A DNA stretch of 33,846 bases, from positions 1-33,846 of the IMG/VR virus record IMGVR_UViG_3300010368_000046; one strand, 5' to 3'. Below the pieces are notes generated by a model. The model ran no database searches and was not told where the DNA came from. It saw only the letters and a program-made list of their open reading frames with translations. Shown here piece by piece: positions 6,006 through 12,575 of the stretch. The stretch is from a virus. The translations under genes and the position numbers were made by a program. Each line of letters begins with the position of its first letter. Position 1 is the stretch's first letter.

Positions 6006-6337
6006 TGGACATCGATTACAACCTAGTGAGCTCTTACACCAGCAACCCCGCCCGGTTCATGCTTTGGTTATCGGTTACTGGCAACAGGCCCGATGACCTT
6101 AGCGAACTGGCGTCACTAACCGATGTTGAGGACGAAACATTCATGGGAGAGTACAGCAACCCAGCTGACTACGCCATGGAGACCGCAACCAACAGCTACC
6201 TTGAAGAAATCGAAAATCTACCAACATGGATTAGCAACTGCATCGACTGGAACACCGTATGGCACCGCGAGCTCCAGCACGATTACTACACACTAGACAA
6301 ATCAAACGGCTATACCCTAATCTGGGCAACCATCTAA
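6005..6337 (+). CDS. ArdA-like antirestriction protein (C-terminal module only)
   Basis: This is a 110-residue protein. The GTG at 6005 is taken as the start because it overlaps the upstream stop as TAGTG; a longer frame from 5963 exists. The second half matches the pattern of ArdA antirestriction proteins: an acidic FMGEYSNPADYA stretch, then LPTWISNCIDWNTVWHREL and HDYYTL, comparable to the family's 'F-GEY-S..eyA.. ..YIDw...a.dL..dY' layout. ArdA proteins are acidic DNA mimics that inhibit type I restriction enzymes. The usual N-terminal domain is absent, so this is a short version. The call is from pattern memory. Confidence 0.55.
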   Translation: MDIDYNLVSSYTSNPARFMLWLSVTGNRPDDLSELASLTDVEDETFMGEYSNPADYAMETATNSYLEEIENLPTWISNCIDWNTVWHRELQHDYYTLDKSNGYTLIWATI

Positions 6338-6351
6338 CGAAAGGCAACACC

Positions 6352-6759
6352 ATGAACACCAATACCACCGATGTACTAACCGAGTCCGTAACATTCACTA
6401 TCAAGCACCAGCTACCCGTTACCAGCTTGATCGAGCTAGTCAACGCAGCGTTCGAGACGGGAGCTATCGCTTACTGGGTTGACCTCGCTAGCGACATCAA
6501 GCGGGCCCCAGAAGGGCTCTTTGACTACACCTACTGTTACCGCTTCTTGATCGAAGCTGACGGCGACACACTTGAACTCAATGTTGACACTATCCGAAAA
6601 GGGATACAGCTGATCCTTGACGGCACGGTCGGTGTGAACCAACGACTCAGGGGATACATAGTTAGCGCACTGGCCGACGATGATCTAGGCATGATCGATA
6701 GCGACGCTCTGGATGTAATTGTCCAAGCGGGCCTATTCCAGGAGCTAGTCTACGGATGA
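6352..6759 (+). CDS. Conserved actinophage protein of unknown function
   Basis: This is a 135-residue protein. I placed the start at ATG 6352, which has GAAAGG upstream; the frame is open to 6259 but would overlap the ArdA-like gene. It contains AAFETGAIAYWVDL (about 28-41), DTIRKGIQLILDG (about 83-95) and the C-terminal DALDVIVQAGLFQELVYG. The combination 'GGI-YW' plus 'D-IVQ-A-F-E-VYG' recurs in many actinophage and gammaproteobacterial phage hypothetical proteins as I remember them; the function is unknown. It ends just before a terminator. Confidence 0.8.
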   Translation: MNTNTTDVLTESVTFTIKHQLPVTSLIELVNAAFETGAIAYWVDLASDIKRAPEGLFDYTYCYRFLIEADGDTLELNVDTIRKGIQLILDGTVGVNQRLRGYIVSALADDDLGMIDSDALDVIVQAGLFQELVYG

Positions 6760-6772
6760 TCCAGCACACCAG

Positions 6773-6811
6773 AAAATACCCTGCAGGCTTAGGCTTGCAG
6801 GGTATTTTTTT
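6773..6811 (+). terminator. Rho-independent terminator
   Basis: AAAATACCCTGCA (6773-6785) pairs with TGCAGGGTATTTT (6796-6808) in a perfect 13-bp stem with a 10-base loop. The T tract continues to 6811. It ends the 5287-6759 unit and, as in the other two cases, is followed directly by TTGCC and an intergenic repeat copy. Confidence 0.9.
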
Positions 6812-6859
6812 GCCCGTAGGAGGCCAGCACCGTCGGCCGGAAAATGATGATGATGATGC
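6810..6859 (+). repeat. Intergenic repeat, degenerate copy C, with ATG run
   Basis: TTGCCCGTAGG follows the terminator. CGTCGGCCGGAAA (about 6831-6843) is a diverged form of the GGAACGGCTGGAA core, and then come five ATG triplets and one CTG (6844-6861). A 20-codon frame from 6844 ends at TAG 6904-6906. The position (after a terminator, before a new unit) is the same as for copies A and B. Confidence 0.5.
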
Positions 6860-6910
6860 TGCCCCGTAGGTGCAAAAACACCAAAATCCAGTCGCAACGC
6901 CTATAGAGCA

Positions 6911-6959
6911 CCTACACCTTGCAGATCTACAGAGCTGATGTAGATTTGTAAGGTGTAAG
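6911..6959. repeat. Long imperfect inverted repeat (21-bp arms, 7-bp spacer)
   Basis: The arm at 6911-6931 (ending AGATCTACA) and the arm at 6939-6959 (starting TGTAGATTTG) are reverse complements at 18 of 21 positions, around the spacer GAGCTGA. There is no T tract, so it is unlikely to be a terminator. It lies in the 355-base gap before the DNA-binding gene at 7115, together with further TGTAGA/TCTACA units. An operator, replication origin or structured RNA are the candidates. Confidence 0.7.
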
Positions 6960-7061
6960 TGGTTTACATAGAGCTCAATAGGAAAATGGCTCCTGAGGCC
7001 TAAAATGAGCACTTTTTTACCCCAGTTGGCTTGCACAATCACCCCAATCACCTAAACTGAT

Positions 7062-7103
7062 GTAGAAATGTTGATTTACACTACATTTCTACCTATCTAC
7101 AGT
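7062..7103 (+). promoter_or_regulatory. Promoter with embedded inverted-repeat operator
   Basis: A TTTACA -35 (7075-7080), a 17-base spacer and a TACAGT -10 (7098-7103) give a good sigma-70-type promoter 12 bases before the ATG at 7115. A perfect 9-bp inverted repeat, GTAGAAATG (7062-7070) and CATTTCTAC (7084-7092), straddles the -35 and part of the spacer, the classic place for an autorepressor. It shares TGATGTAGA with the inverted repeat at 6911-6959. Confidence 0.65.
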
Positions 7104-7114
7104 AAGGAAGACAA

Positions 7115-7732
7115 ATGACCACCTATGACCCCATTTACGGCGAACTTTTGACATCCCGCGAAGTGTCAGATCTAACTGGATTTACCATGAACCAGCTACG
7201 CCATTTCAGACAGAAATCAGAGGTCGCCCCATTTCCCATTCTGCGTGCAGGCAACACCTCTTGGTACCGCAAGTCCGACATCGAAAGCTACATCAAGGAC
7301 CATGGCACTCAGACCTTCGAGTACATCGTGCCAGATGGCTTCAATGCGTCACCGCTAGTTGGCTCAATCGATGATGCGTCCCGTCGCGATGACATCACCA
7401 AGATGCGTAATGTCACTACCAGAAACTGCTGGAGCAAGTGGGTTCAGTACCTGACCGAGGACTCTGGCATTCCAATCATCGAAGCATTCGACCGCATTGA
7501 AGCCGAGCAGGTACGCCTATACAGAATGTCCACTGGCGATGATCTAAAGCTAATGTACCCAGACATCAAGGACTTCAACCTAATGCGTAAGCACGACCCG
7601 TTCAGGTTCTGGCCTAGCCACTGCTACGGCGTGCGTAAGGTATTGGCTGAGCACTGGGGCCTTGATGTTACCGATCAGGAGATCCTGGATGCACCAGTGG
7701 GAGAAGTACCACCCAGCAAGCTCGACTCTTAG
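7115..7732 (+). CDS. DNA-binding protein with MerR/AlpA-type N-terminal domain
   Basis: This is a 205-residue protein. Residues about 11-66 form a winged-helix of the MerR/excisionase kind: LLTSREVSDLTGFTMNQLRH, then a wing ending WYRKSDIESYIKDHG. The remaining 140 residues are helical with conserved-looking aromatic and charged positions (about 100-195, such as NCWSKWVQYLTEDSG and DPFRFWPSHCYG) and no known fold. The promoter just upstream carries an inverted repeat, so autoregulation is likely. The gene stands alone between two terminator-like hairpins. It could be a regulator or a replication-initiation protein binding the repeats at 6911-7100; I cannot tell which. Confidence 0.72.
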   Translation: MTTYDPIYGELLTSREVSDLTGFTMNQLRHFRQKSEVAPFPILRAGNTSWYRKSDIESYIKDHGTQTFEYIVPDGFNASPLVGSIDDASRRDDITKMRNVTTRNCWSKWVQYLTEDSGIPIIEAFDRIEAEQVRLYRMSTGDDLKLMYPDIKDFNLMRKHDPFRFWPSHCYGVRKVLAEHWGLDVTDQEILDAPVGEVPPSKLDS

Positions 7733-7741
7733 GAAACAGAA

Positions 7742-7773
7742 AATCCCCTGCACTAACATGAATGCAGGGGATT
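7742..7773 (+). terminator. Hairpin after the DNA-binding gene (weak terminator)
   Basis: AATCCCCTGCA (7742-7752) pairs perfectly with TGCAGGGGATT (7763-7773) across a 10-base loop. Only TTCTCCC follows, so the U tract is poor. It could stop transcription partially or protect mRNA ends. Confidence 0.6.
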
Positions 7774-7790
7774 CTCCCGAAAGGAGATTT

Positions 7791-7823
7791 GTGACCACCG
7801 AACTGACCACGCCATTACTATAG
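7791..7823 (+). other. Possible 10-codon leader ORF, in frame with the next gene
   Basis: A strong Shine-Dalgarno (AAAGGAG, 7780-7786) is placed for a GTG at 7791. The frame reads MTTELTTPLL and ends at TAG 7821-7823, then continues in the same frame, without further stops, into the GTG start of the 7845 gene. It is either a leader peptide with reinitiation or a former N-terminus cut by an amber codon. Confidence 0.35.
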
Positions 7824-7844
7824 CACCAAGAAAGAAGACCGCAA

Positions 7845-8090
7845 GTGACCAAAACACAATTACCCTATTTGCTTCAGGAGGCGCTGTCGACCGGAAACTG
7901 GGAACTCGTCCAAGCTAACAGGAACAATGAGAAGTACCAGCGAGGCGAAGCAACCATAGAGATAGGCACAAAAGCCCTGAACGGCACTGCACCGGCCTCT
8001 TATGTCTTCCGGCTACAATCTGGCGAGGCATCAATCAACAAGGCCGAGAAACTCCCAGATCTTTGCATCAGACTCGCCAAGAAAAAATAG
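7845..8090 (+). CDS. Small early protein of unknown function
   Basis: This is an 81-residue protein from a GTG start with AAAGAAG about eight bases upstream. It is mixed alpha/beta, with a glycine-rich strand region (about 35-60, EIGTKALNGTAPASYVFRLQ) and a basic tail (RLAKKK). No Cys, His cluster or known motif is seen. It ends immediately before the strong promoter at 8091. The function is unknown. The better Shine-Dalgarno lies 54 bases upstream in the same frame, interrupted by a TAG. Confidence 0.7.
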   Translation: MTKTQLPYLLQEALSTGNWELVQANRNNEKYQRGEATIEIGTKALNGTAPASYVFRLQSGEASINKAEKLPDLCIRLAKKK

Positions 8091-8132
8091 TTGACAAAAT
8101 GTCAGACCCATTTGCTATAGTGTCTACTACAG
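8091..8132 (+). promoter_or_regulatory. Strong early promoter with extended -10 and operator-like element
   Basis: TTGACA (8091-8096) is a perfect -35. A 19-base spacer ends in the extended -10 TGC before TATAGT (8116-8121). AGTGTCTACTACAG (8119-8132) overlaps the -10 and start site; its GTGTCTACTA core also occurs at the leftward operon promoter, and a 12-of-14 match lies before the capsid gene. It drives the 8157 gene and probably the replication block. Confidence 0.72.
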
Positions 8133-8156
8133 ATACACCAACGAAAGGAAAGCACC

Positions 8157-8342
8157 ATGAATAAGACTGGACTATTTTCAGTTAGCTACGAAGGACACCT
8201 GCTGATCAGTGCCAAGGATCAGGATGAAGCATTCGCCATTGCAAGTGGCATGCTAGCCAAATCAGGCATCATCAATGACGGCGACTCTGGCGAATGGGCA
8301 ATTGCCGACATCACAGATGAAGATCACTGGACCAATGGCTAA
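8157..8342 (+). CDS. Small phage protein of unknown function
   Basis: This is a 61-residue protein, MNKTGLFSVSYEGHLLISAK onward. It has a beta-hairpin-like start, a helix with Ala-rich DQDEAFAIASGMLAKSG, and a final acidic strand (GEWAIADITDEDHW). Similar small alpha/beta proteins are common in phage early regions and have no known function. The Shine-Dalgarno (GAAAGGAAAG) is good. It overlaps the next gene by 8 bases. Confidence 0.72.
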   Translation: MNKTGLFSVSYEGHLLISAKDQDEAFAIASGMLAKSGIINDGDSGEWAIADITDEDHWTNG

Positions 8343-8637
8343 GTTCAACCCTGGCATGAATTACCAAGTGATCGCTTTCAGGATCAACAGGCTCAACAAC
8401 AGAGCTCTCAAGAAAGCGACCAAGCGATTCGCACAGTTCTTCAACGTAGAGAACGACCTCGAAGAAGTCGTGGCCTGCGCTGAATGGTGGGGATACACCA
8501 TGGGCAACTCGCCCAAGTACATCTTCATCGTTGAGGACCACTCGGAGTATTCCAAGATGGCGATCAACTCTCCTGACCTATGGGACCTAGCCCTTGAGTC
8601 AGAACCCGAACAAGACACAGTCAAAATAATCAAGTAA
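8335..8637 (+). CDS. Early phage protein of unknown function
   Basis: This is a 100-residue protein. I took the ATG at 8335 (8-base overlap with the previous stop); the frame is open to 8275 but the shorter form follows the coupling pattern used throughout. The N-terminal half is very basic (about 15-35, with RINRLNNRALKKATKRFAQF), and the rest is acidic with aromatics. No recognised domain is seen. It lies in the operon fired from the 8091 promoter and just before the recombination genes. Confidence 0.72.
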   Translation: MAKFNPGMNYQVIAFRINRLNNRALKKATKRFAQFFNVENDLEEVVACAEWWGYTMGNSPKYIFIVEDHSEYSKMAINSPDLWDLALESEPEQDTVKIIK

Positions 8638-8647
8638 GGAGAAACAA

Positions 8648-9022
8648 ATGACTACCACCGAAACACGCACTCTCATTGAAGAGGCAAAGTCCAAGCTGAT
8701 CGAGAAGCCTAAGGCTACCAAGGTCAACAAGAAGATCATCGAGTCAGCTGAGCCTGCACTGGTGAACTCACTACTGGCTCAGCTCTCCGAGCTACAGAGC
8801 GAGATGAAACAGCTCAAGGCCCAGGAAGATGAGATCAAGGCCGTCATCAAGGACATCATCGGATCAGCTGAAGAGCTACACGTCCATGGTGCCAAGGTCG
8901 CGTCCATCTCGCGCTGGCGTGAGACATCCCTGATCACCGACAAGGTGAAGGAAACATTCCCATTGGTCGAGTACCCAGAAATGTACAAGGCCACCACCAA
9001 GTCACGATTGAACATCCACTAA
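8648..9022 (+). CDS. Coiled-coil protein resembling the YqaJ exonuclease C-terminus
   Basis: This is a 124-residue protein. Residues about 35-75 form a coiled coil (LLAQLSELQSEMKQLKAQED and on), and residues about 76-124 form a small alpha/beta part ending in KVKETFPLVEYPEMYKATTK plus SRLNIH. This layout, with a long coil, a G-rich turn, a DNA-binding-like strand and the final 'K..yPe.y....k.R.f.i' tail, resembles the C-terminal accessory region of YqaJ-type phage recombination exonucleases, here encoded alone. A Cas4/RecB-like nuclease is encoded 2 kb downstream (11163) and may be its partner. The Shine-Dalgarno is AAGGAG and it overlaps the next gene as TAATG. This is similarity by pattern, not by search. 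Confidence 0.6.
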   Translation: MTTTETRTLIEEAKSKLIEKPKATKVNKKIIESAEPALVNSLLAQLSELQSEMKQLKAQEDEIKAVIKDIIGSAEELHVHGAKVASISRWRETSLITDKVKETFPLVEYPEMYKATTKSRLNIH

Positions 9023-9186
9023 TGGCTAAGATGGCGAGCTTGCACGCTCAGCTCTCAGAGCTACCTGAAAACGTCGTATGGACCTGGGCAGACAATGAGC
9101 TCAAGGTTTACTGCGAATACTGTGGTGACACCGTTGAGGACTGCCGTGATGCTCAGGAATGCCCGATAGGAGTCTCCCGTGTGTGA
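9022..9186 (+). CDS. 54-residue Cys-rich (zinc-finger-like) protein
   Basis: This short frame begins MAKMASLHAQLSELPENVVW in a TAATG overlap with the gene before. It contains CEYCGDTVEDCRDAQEC, giving C-x2-C-x6-C-x5-C, consistent with a single zinc site. It overlaps the following gene by 8 bases. It belongs to a run of three consecutive Cys-rich products ending with WhiB. The function is unknown; a small zinc-binding adaptor is plausible. Confidence 0.65.
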   Translation: MAKMASLHAQLSELPENVVWTWADNELKVYCEYCGDTVEDCRDAQECPIGVSRV

Positions 9187-9343
9187 CATTGAAACCCGAG
9201 AGCCTTGCACCGATGAGGACTGCGAAGGCCTAGACATCCTGGATGCTGAAGAGGACCTTGAAGAATGTTTCTTATGCGACAAGGTCGACTGCATCTGCGA
9301 CGAACTAACCGATCGATACAAGGAACGTGATCTATTTGAGTGA
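9179..9343 (+). CDS. 54-residue acidic Cys-rich protein
   Basis: This is a frame from the GTG at 9179 with TAGGAG about eight bases upstream. It carries seven cysteines, arranged as C2, C10, C15, C33, C36, C41 and C43 (CFLCDKVDCIC), and many Asp and Glu. It overlaps the previous gene by 8 bases and the WhiB gene by 17. The dense cysteines suggest a zinc or iron-sulfur site. I do not recognise the family. Confidence 0.6.
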   Translation: MCDIETREPCTDEDCEGLDILDAEEDLEECFLCDKVDCICDELTDRYKERDLFE

Positions 9344-9632
9344 CAAGCTGAGGTATTTCTGGAGCGCCAAGGGGCATAACCAGTCATGGATGGCACTACA
9401 AGAAGTCATCGAAGAGGTTGGCTACGATCAACTGCCATGTCGGCAGGCACCTGACCTATACCACCCCAATGCTGATGAGAAGTACTTTCTGAAACTCGCT
9501 ACTGATGCATGCCAGAAGTGTCCCATCATCAACGCCTGCGGTGCTTATGCGATCAAGTATGAGAAAGAAGGCATCTGGGGAGGCATGACTGCCAGTGCCC
9601 GGCACAAGATCAGGAAGGCCGGCAAGCTGTGA
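9327..9632 (+). CDS. whiB: WhiB-family iron-sulfur transcriptional regulator
   Basis: This 101-residue protein has the four invariant WhiB cysteines: C38, then C62-x2-C65-x5-C71 (ACQKCPIINAC), followed by the family turn GIWGG (82-86) and a basic C-terminus (SARHKIRKAGKL). WhiB proteins bind a 4Fe-4S cluster and the primary sigma factor domain 4 to redirect transcription; phage copies are known to interfere with host WhiB function. A GTG at 9327 is used as start, though a TTG at 9336 is possible. It overlaps the helicase gene as GTGA. It is the strongest single indicator of an actinobacterial host. Confidence 0.92.
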   Translation: MIYLSDKLRYFWSAKGHNQSWMALQEVIEEVGYDQLPCRQAPDLYHPNADEKYFLKLATDACQKCPIINACGAYAIKYEKEGIWGGMTASARHKIRKAGKL

Positions 9633-11185
9633 GCTTCATCTACGATCACACGCTCTACCCATACCAGCGCGACGCTGTAGATCGGATCACCGAGAACAAG
9701 GTGGCCCTACTTGCAGATCAGCCGGGACTGGGCAAAACACTTGAGGTGCTCGGGTCGCTTGAGCGACTCGGGCTCTTCGAGAGTGGCATCAGTTTGATTC
9801 TGACGCCCATAGTCGCGGCTCAAACTGCATGGAAAGACAGCATCGAGAAGTTCGTACTGCCTTACCATCCTGAGGTCGCACTGGTCGACCTGAGCGTCGG
9901 GAGCTCAGCTAAGAAGAAGTCAGTGCTCGAGCAGGCTGACTTCTCAGGCCCAACCGTTGTGCTCGCTAACCATGGTGCGATCGAGTGGGGCAAGACCGCA
10001 AGGATCCCCGGCATCCACGCTGTAAATTTCGATGCCATCGCCATTGATGAGTCGCACATAGTATTGCCGATCAACAATGACAAGAGCCTTACGCAATTCT
10101 GGAGGGGACTAAAGTGCTTCAGCACAGTCCCAGTACGCATTGCCATCTCCGGCACCCCTGACCGAGGCAAGCTGGAGAACCGCTTCGGCACATACAAGTT
10201 TCTAAGCCCAGGCAAGTTTGGGCCCATCAGCAGGTGGCAGTGGCTTGAGAACAACTTCCACGTCCATGACAAGAAGGTGTCTCGCACTCGTACCATCAAG
10301 GCCATTGGGTCAATCAAGAGCCCGCTGGCCTGGGCTAACCAGGAAGACAGGGTCATCATCCGTCGTACCAAGGGCGAGGTATTGACTCAGCTTCCTCCGA
10401 AGCAATACAGATTTATTGAGCTGGACCTATACAAGGATCAGCGCTCTGCCTACATGGATGCACTGAAAGTCATGGTTGAGGAGCAGGACCTAGCACAAGA
10501 AGAAGATCGCCAAACTGCAGCTGCAATGATCTTTGCTCTTCGTGGCCGGCAGATCTCTACCTGCCAGTGGGAGAACGACAAGCCAGTGGTCGGCGGTAAG
10601 TCAACCAAACTGGAATGGATCTTAGAGTGGCTCAATGAACGTGGCTATGCCAACCCAGACATCACGTCTGGTCAGGTTGTCATCGCATCACAGTTCGTCC
10701 GAGTGCTGTACTGGCTCAAGGAAGAGCTCCGAGCAGCTGGCTTCACCAGTGAGGTTATCGAGGGATCACTCTCCAGCGAGCGCCGGGCCCAGATCCAGCG
10801 TAGCTTCCAAGCTGGTGACCTAGACATCGTATTGCTGTCAGGTCGCATGGGCGTGGGCATCACTCTCGATGCTGCCGACGATCTAATCCTGCTTGACCTG
10901 CCTTATGACCCAGACATGCTGGAGCAGATCGAGGACCGCATCCACCGTGCTAGCAACATGCACCAAGTAACCATCTGGACTCTAGTGACAGTGGGCACCA
11001 TTGAGCAGCTGGTGGCCCAGACAATCAACAAGAGGTACCACACAACACGCTTCAGTATGGATGGAAGACGTGGTGTAGACATAGAAAGAAAAGTTTTATC
11101 AAAGATCCGAATTAAAATGTCGGATGATGGTGATAGAGTGAATCCCCTAGAAGGAGACGACGATGGCAACAATCAAGATTTTTGA
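9629..11185 (+). CDS. SNF2-type superfamily 2 helicase
   Basis: This 518-residue protein has the motifs of an SF2/SNF2-like helicase: Q-motif region YPYQRDAVDRI (about 10-20), Walker A PGLGKT (32-37), a DESH Walker B box (140-143), an ISGTP motif III (about 174) and the C-terminal lobe with the arginine-finger motif EDRIHRAS (about 430). It probably translocates on or unwinds phage DNA during replication, recombination or repair. It starts with GTG in a GTGA overlap with whiB and overlaps the nuclease gene by 23 bases. Phage SNF2 helicases are normally this length, so it appears complete. Confidence 0.9.
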   Translation: MSFIYDHTLYPYQRDAVDRITENKVALLADQPGLGKTLEVLGSLERLGLFESGISLILTPIVAAQTAWKDSIEKFVLPYHPEVALVDLSVGSSAKKKSVLEQADFSGPTVVLANHGAIEWGKTARIPGIHAVNFDAIAIDESHIVLPINNDKSLTQFWRGLKCFSTVPVRIAISGTPDRGKLENRFGTYKFLSPGKFGPISRWQWLENNFHVHDKKVSRTRTIKAIGSIKSPLAWANQEDRVIIRRTKGEVLTQLPPKQYRFIELDLYKDQRSAYMDALKVMVEEQDLAQEEDRQTAAAMIFALRGRQISTCQWENDKPVVGGKSTKLEWILEWLNERGYANPDITSGQVVIASQFVRVLYWLKEELRAAGFTSEVIEGSLSSERRAQIQRSFQAGDLDIVLLSGRMGVGITLDAADDLILLDLPYDPDMLEQIEDRIHRASNMHQVTIWTLVTVGTIEQLVAQTINKRYHTTRFSMDGRRGVDIERKVLSKIRIKMSDDGDRVNPLEGDDDGNNQDF

Positions 11186-11900
11186 TGGAGAAGTAGAAGA
11201 TCAAGACTCAGCTGCAGTAGCAACTGCTGAGGAATGGATCTCCAGGATCCCTGAGCTCTTCATTACCGAGCGCTCACGCCAGATCCAGATCGGCATCAGT
11301 GAGATCGGCATGGACTGCCGTAAGTGCGTTGCCCGTAAGCTTGCACTTACCCCACGAATGATCGATGGCGCTTGGTACCCATTCATTGGTACTGCCGTCC
11401 ATGAGGAATTAGAGCGTGGCTTCCGCGATCGCTGGCCTGACCAGTACATCCTTGAAGAGCGCTTGTATGTACACGAGTACAAAGATTTGAAGCTGACCGG
11501 TTCGTGCGACATGTTCGCTCTGAACGGCAGTGTAGTCAACGATTGGAAGATCGTTGGTAAAGATGTCCTAGCCAAGGCCCGCAAGGGTCAGATCAAAAAC
11601 CAGTACAGGATCCAGGCGATGCTGTACGGTTATGGCTGGGAGCAAAAAGGGTACGACATTACCCATGTTGCACTCTCATTCCTACCCAGAGAGGACAAGC
11701 TAGAGAACGCTGCAGTAGTGCTGGTTCGTTACGACAAGGACATAGCAATACAAGCTCTAGCTGAAGTTGAATCCATGATTGATGCAGCAGAGATCATGGG
11801 CTGGGACAAGGTCATAGACAAGCAACCGAAGGCATCCTTCTGCTTCAGTTGCAAGCGCTATGATCAAACCGATCATCTCTCAGTTGAGAACATGATCTAA
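11163..11900 (+). CDS. PD-(D/E)XK nuclease, Cas4/RecB-like exonuclease
   Basis: This 245-residue protein carries the PD-(D/E)XK nuclease core: GTAVHEELE (H80), GSCDMF (D116), NDWK (D127, K129), then Q151 and Y155 in RIQAMLYGYG. Cysteines flank the core, C52-x2-C55 near the N-terminus and C227-x2-C230 near the C-terminus, as in Cas4/AddB-type nucleases that hold a 4Fe-4S cluster. It would degrade or process DNA ends for replication or recombination, probably with the helicase encoded just upstream and the OB-like protein downstream. There is a good Shine-Dalgarno (AAGGAG) inside the helicase gene. Confidence 0.88.
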   Translation: MATIKIFDGEVEDQDSAAVATAEEWISRIPELFITERSRQIQIGISEIGMDCRKCVARKLALTPRMIDGAWYPFIGTAVHEELERGFRDRWPDQYILEERLYVHEYKDLKLTGSCDMFALNGSVVNDWKIVGKDVLAKARKGQIKNQYRIQAMLYGYGWEQKGYDITHVALSFLPREDKLENAAVVLVRYDKDIAIQALAEVESMIDAAEIMGWDKVIDKQPKASFCFSCKRYDQTDHLSVENMI

Positions 11901-11931
11901 CACTATAAACACTAAAAAACTAAGGAAAATA

Positions 11932-12564
11932 ATGTCAGAATATACAGAGGTACTACCGGATGCTAACGACCTGCTTGCAGGCTCATCGGTACCATCACTT
12001 TCGTTCAAGGATCTCGCTGTAGGCGATAGCTACGAAGGTGTCATCACTGGACTACGTACAGTTCAGGTTCGCAACTACGAAGACCCAACCAAGCTCGAGT
12101 TCTGGGACGACGGTAAGCCAAAGCTGCAGATCGAGGTAACTCTCTCTACCGGCTACGCTGACCCAAGCGACCCAGACGATGAGGGATTTCGTCGTGCGTT
12201 CCTGTTCGGCCAGAAGCTACGTGCAGCCCAGGATGAGATGCGAAAGAAGGGACTGAAGAAGCTGGAGATCGGCTCTCAGTTCATCATTACTCTCACTGGT
12301 ACAAAGCCATCTCAGAACAAGCGTTACAACGACGTAAAGCTGTACGGTATTGAGATCAACCCAGCTAAGTCAGACTCAGCTGCAGACGCACTACTTGCTG
12401 CAGGTGCTACACCTGTTGCCAAGAAAGATGGTAAAATTGCTAAGCTAGACGCTAAGCAGACGAAGGTTGCAGAGACATTGCAGTCCAACGGATTTACAGC
12501 AGAAGAGATTGCCGAGAACCTCGGCGTTGATGTTGCTGTTGTGAACGCTTCTCTAACTTTCTAA
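11932..12564 (+). CDS. OB-fold, ssDNA-binding-like phage protein
   Basis: This is a 210-residue protein. Residues about 22-145 match the actinophage family with 'vGd...G.i......qvr....t..l..WddGkPk.q..vtL.t': here VGDSYEGVITGLRTVQVRNY and FWDDGKPKLQIEVTL, ending in a KLYGIEI strand. That family is usually taken as single-strand DNA binding, by position and predicted OB fold. The C-terminus (about 175-210) is a small UBA/HTH-like helical bundle, TLQSNGFTAEEIAENLGVDV, after an Ala/Lys linker. It sits between nuclease and primase-helicase, as expected for a replication accessory. The Shine-Dalgarno is AAGGAAA. Confidence 0.78.
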   Translation: MSEYTEVLPDANDLLAGSSVPSLSFKDLAVGDSYEGVITGLRTVQVRNYEDPTKLEFWDDGKPKLQIEVTLSTGYADPSDPDDEGFRRAFLFGQKLRAAQDEMRKKGLKKLEIGSQFIITLTGTKPSQNKRYNDVKLYGIEINPAKSDSAADALLAAGATPVAKKDGKIAKLDAKQTKVAETLQSNGFTAEEIAENLGVDVAVVNASLTF

Positions 12565-12575
12565 TTTGACCAAGG

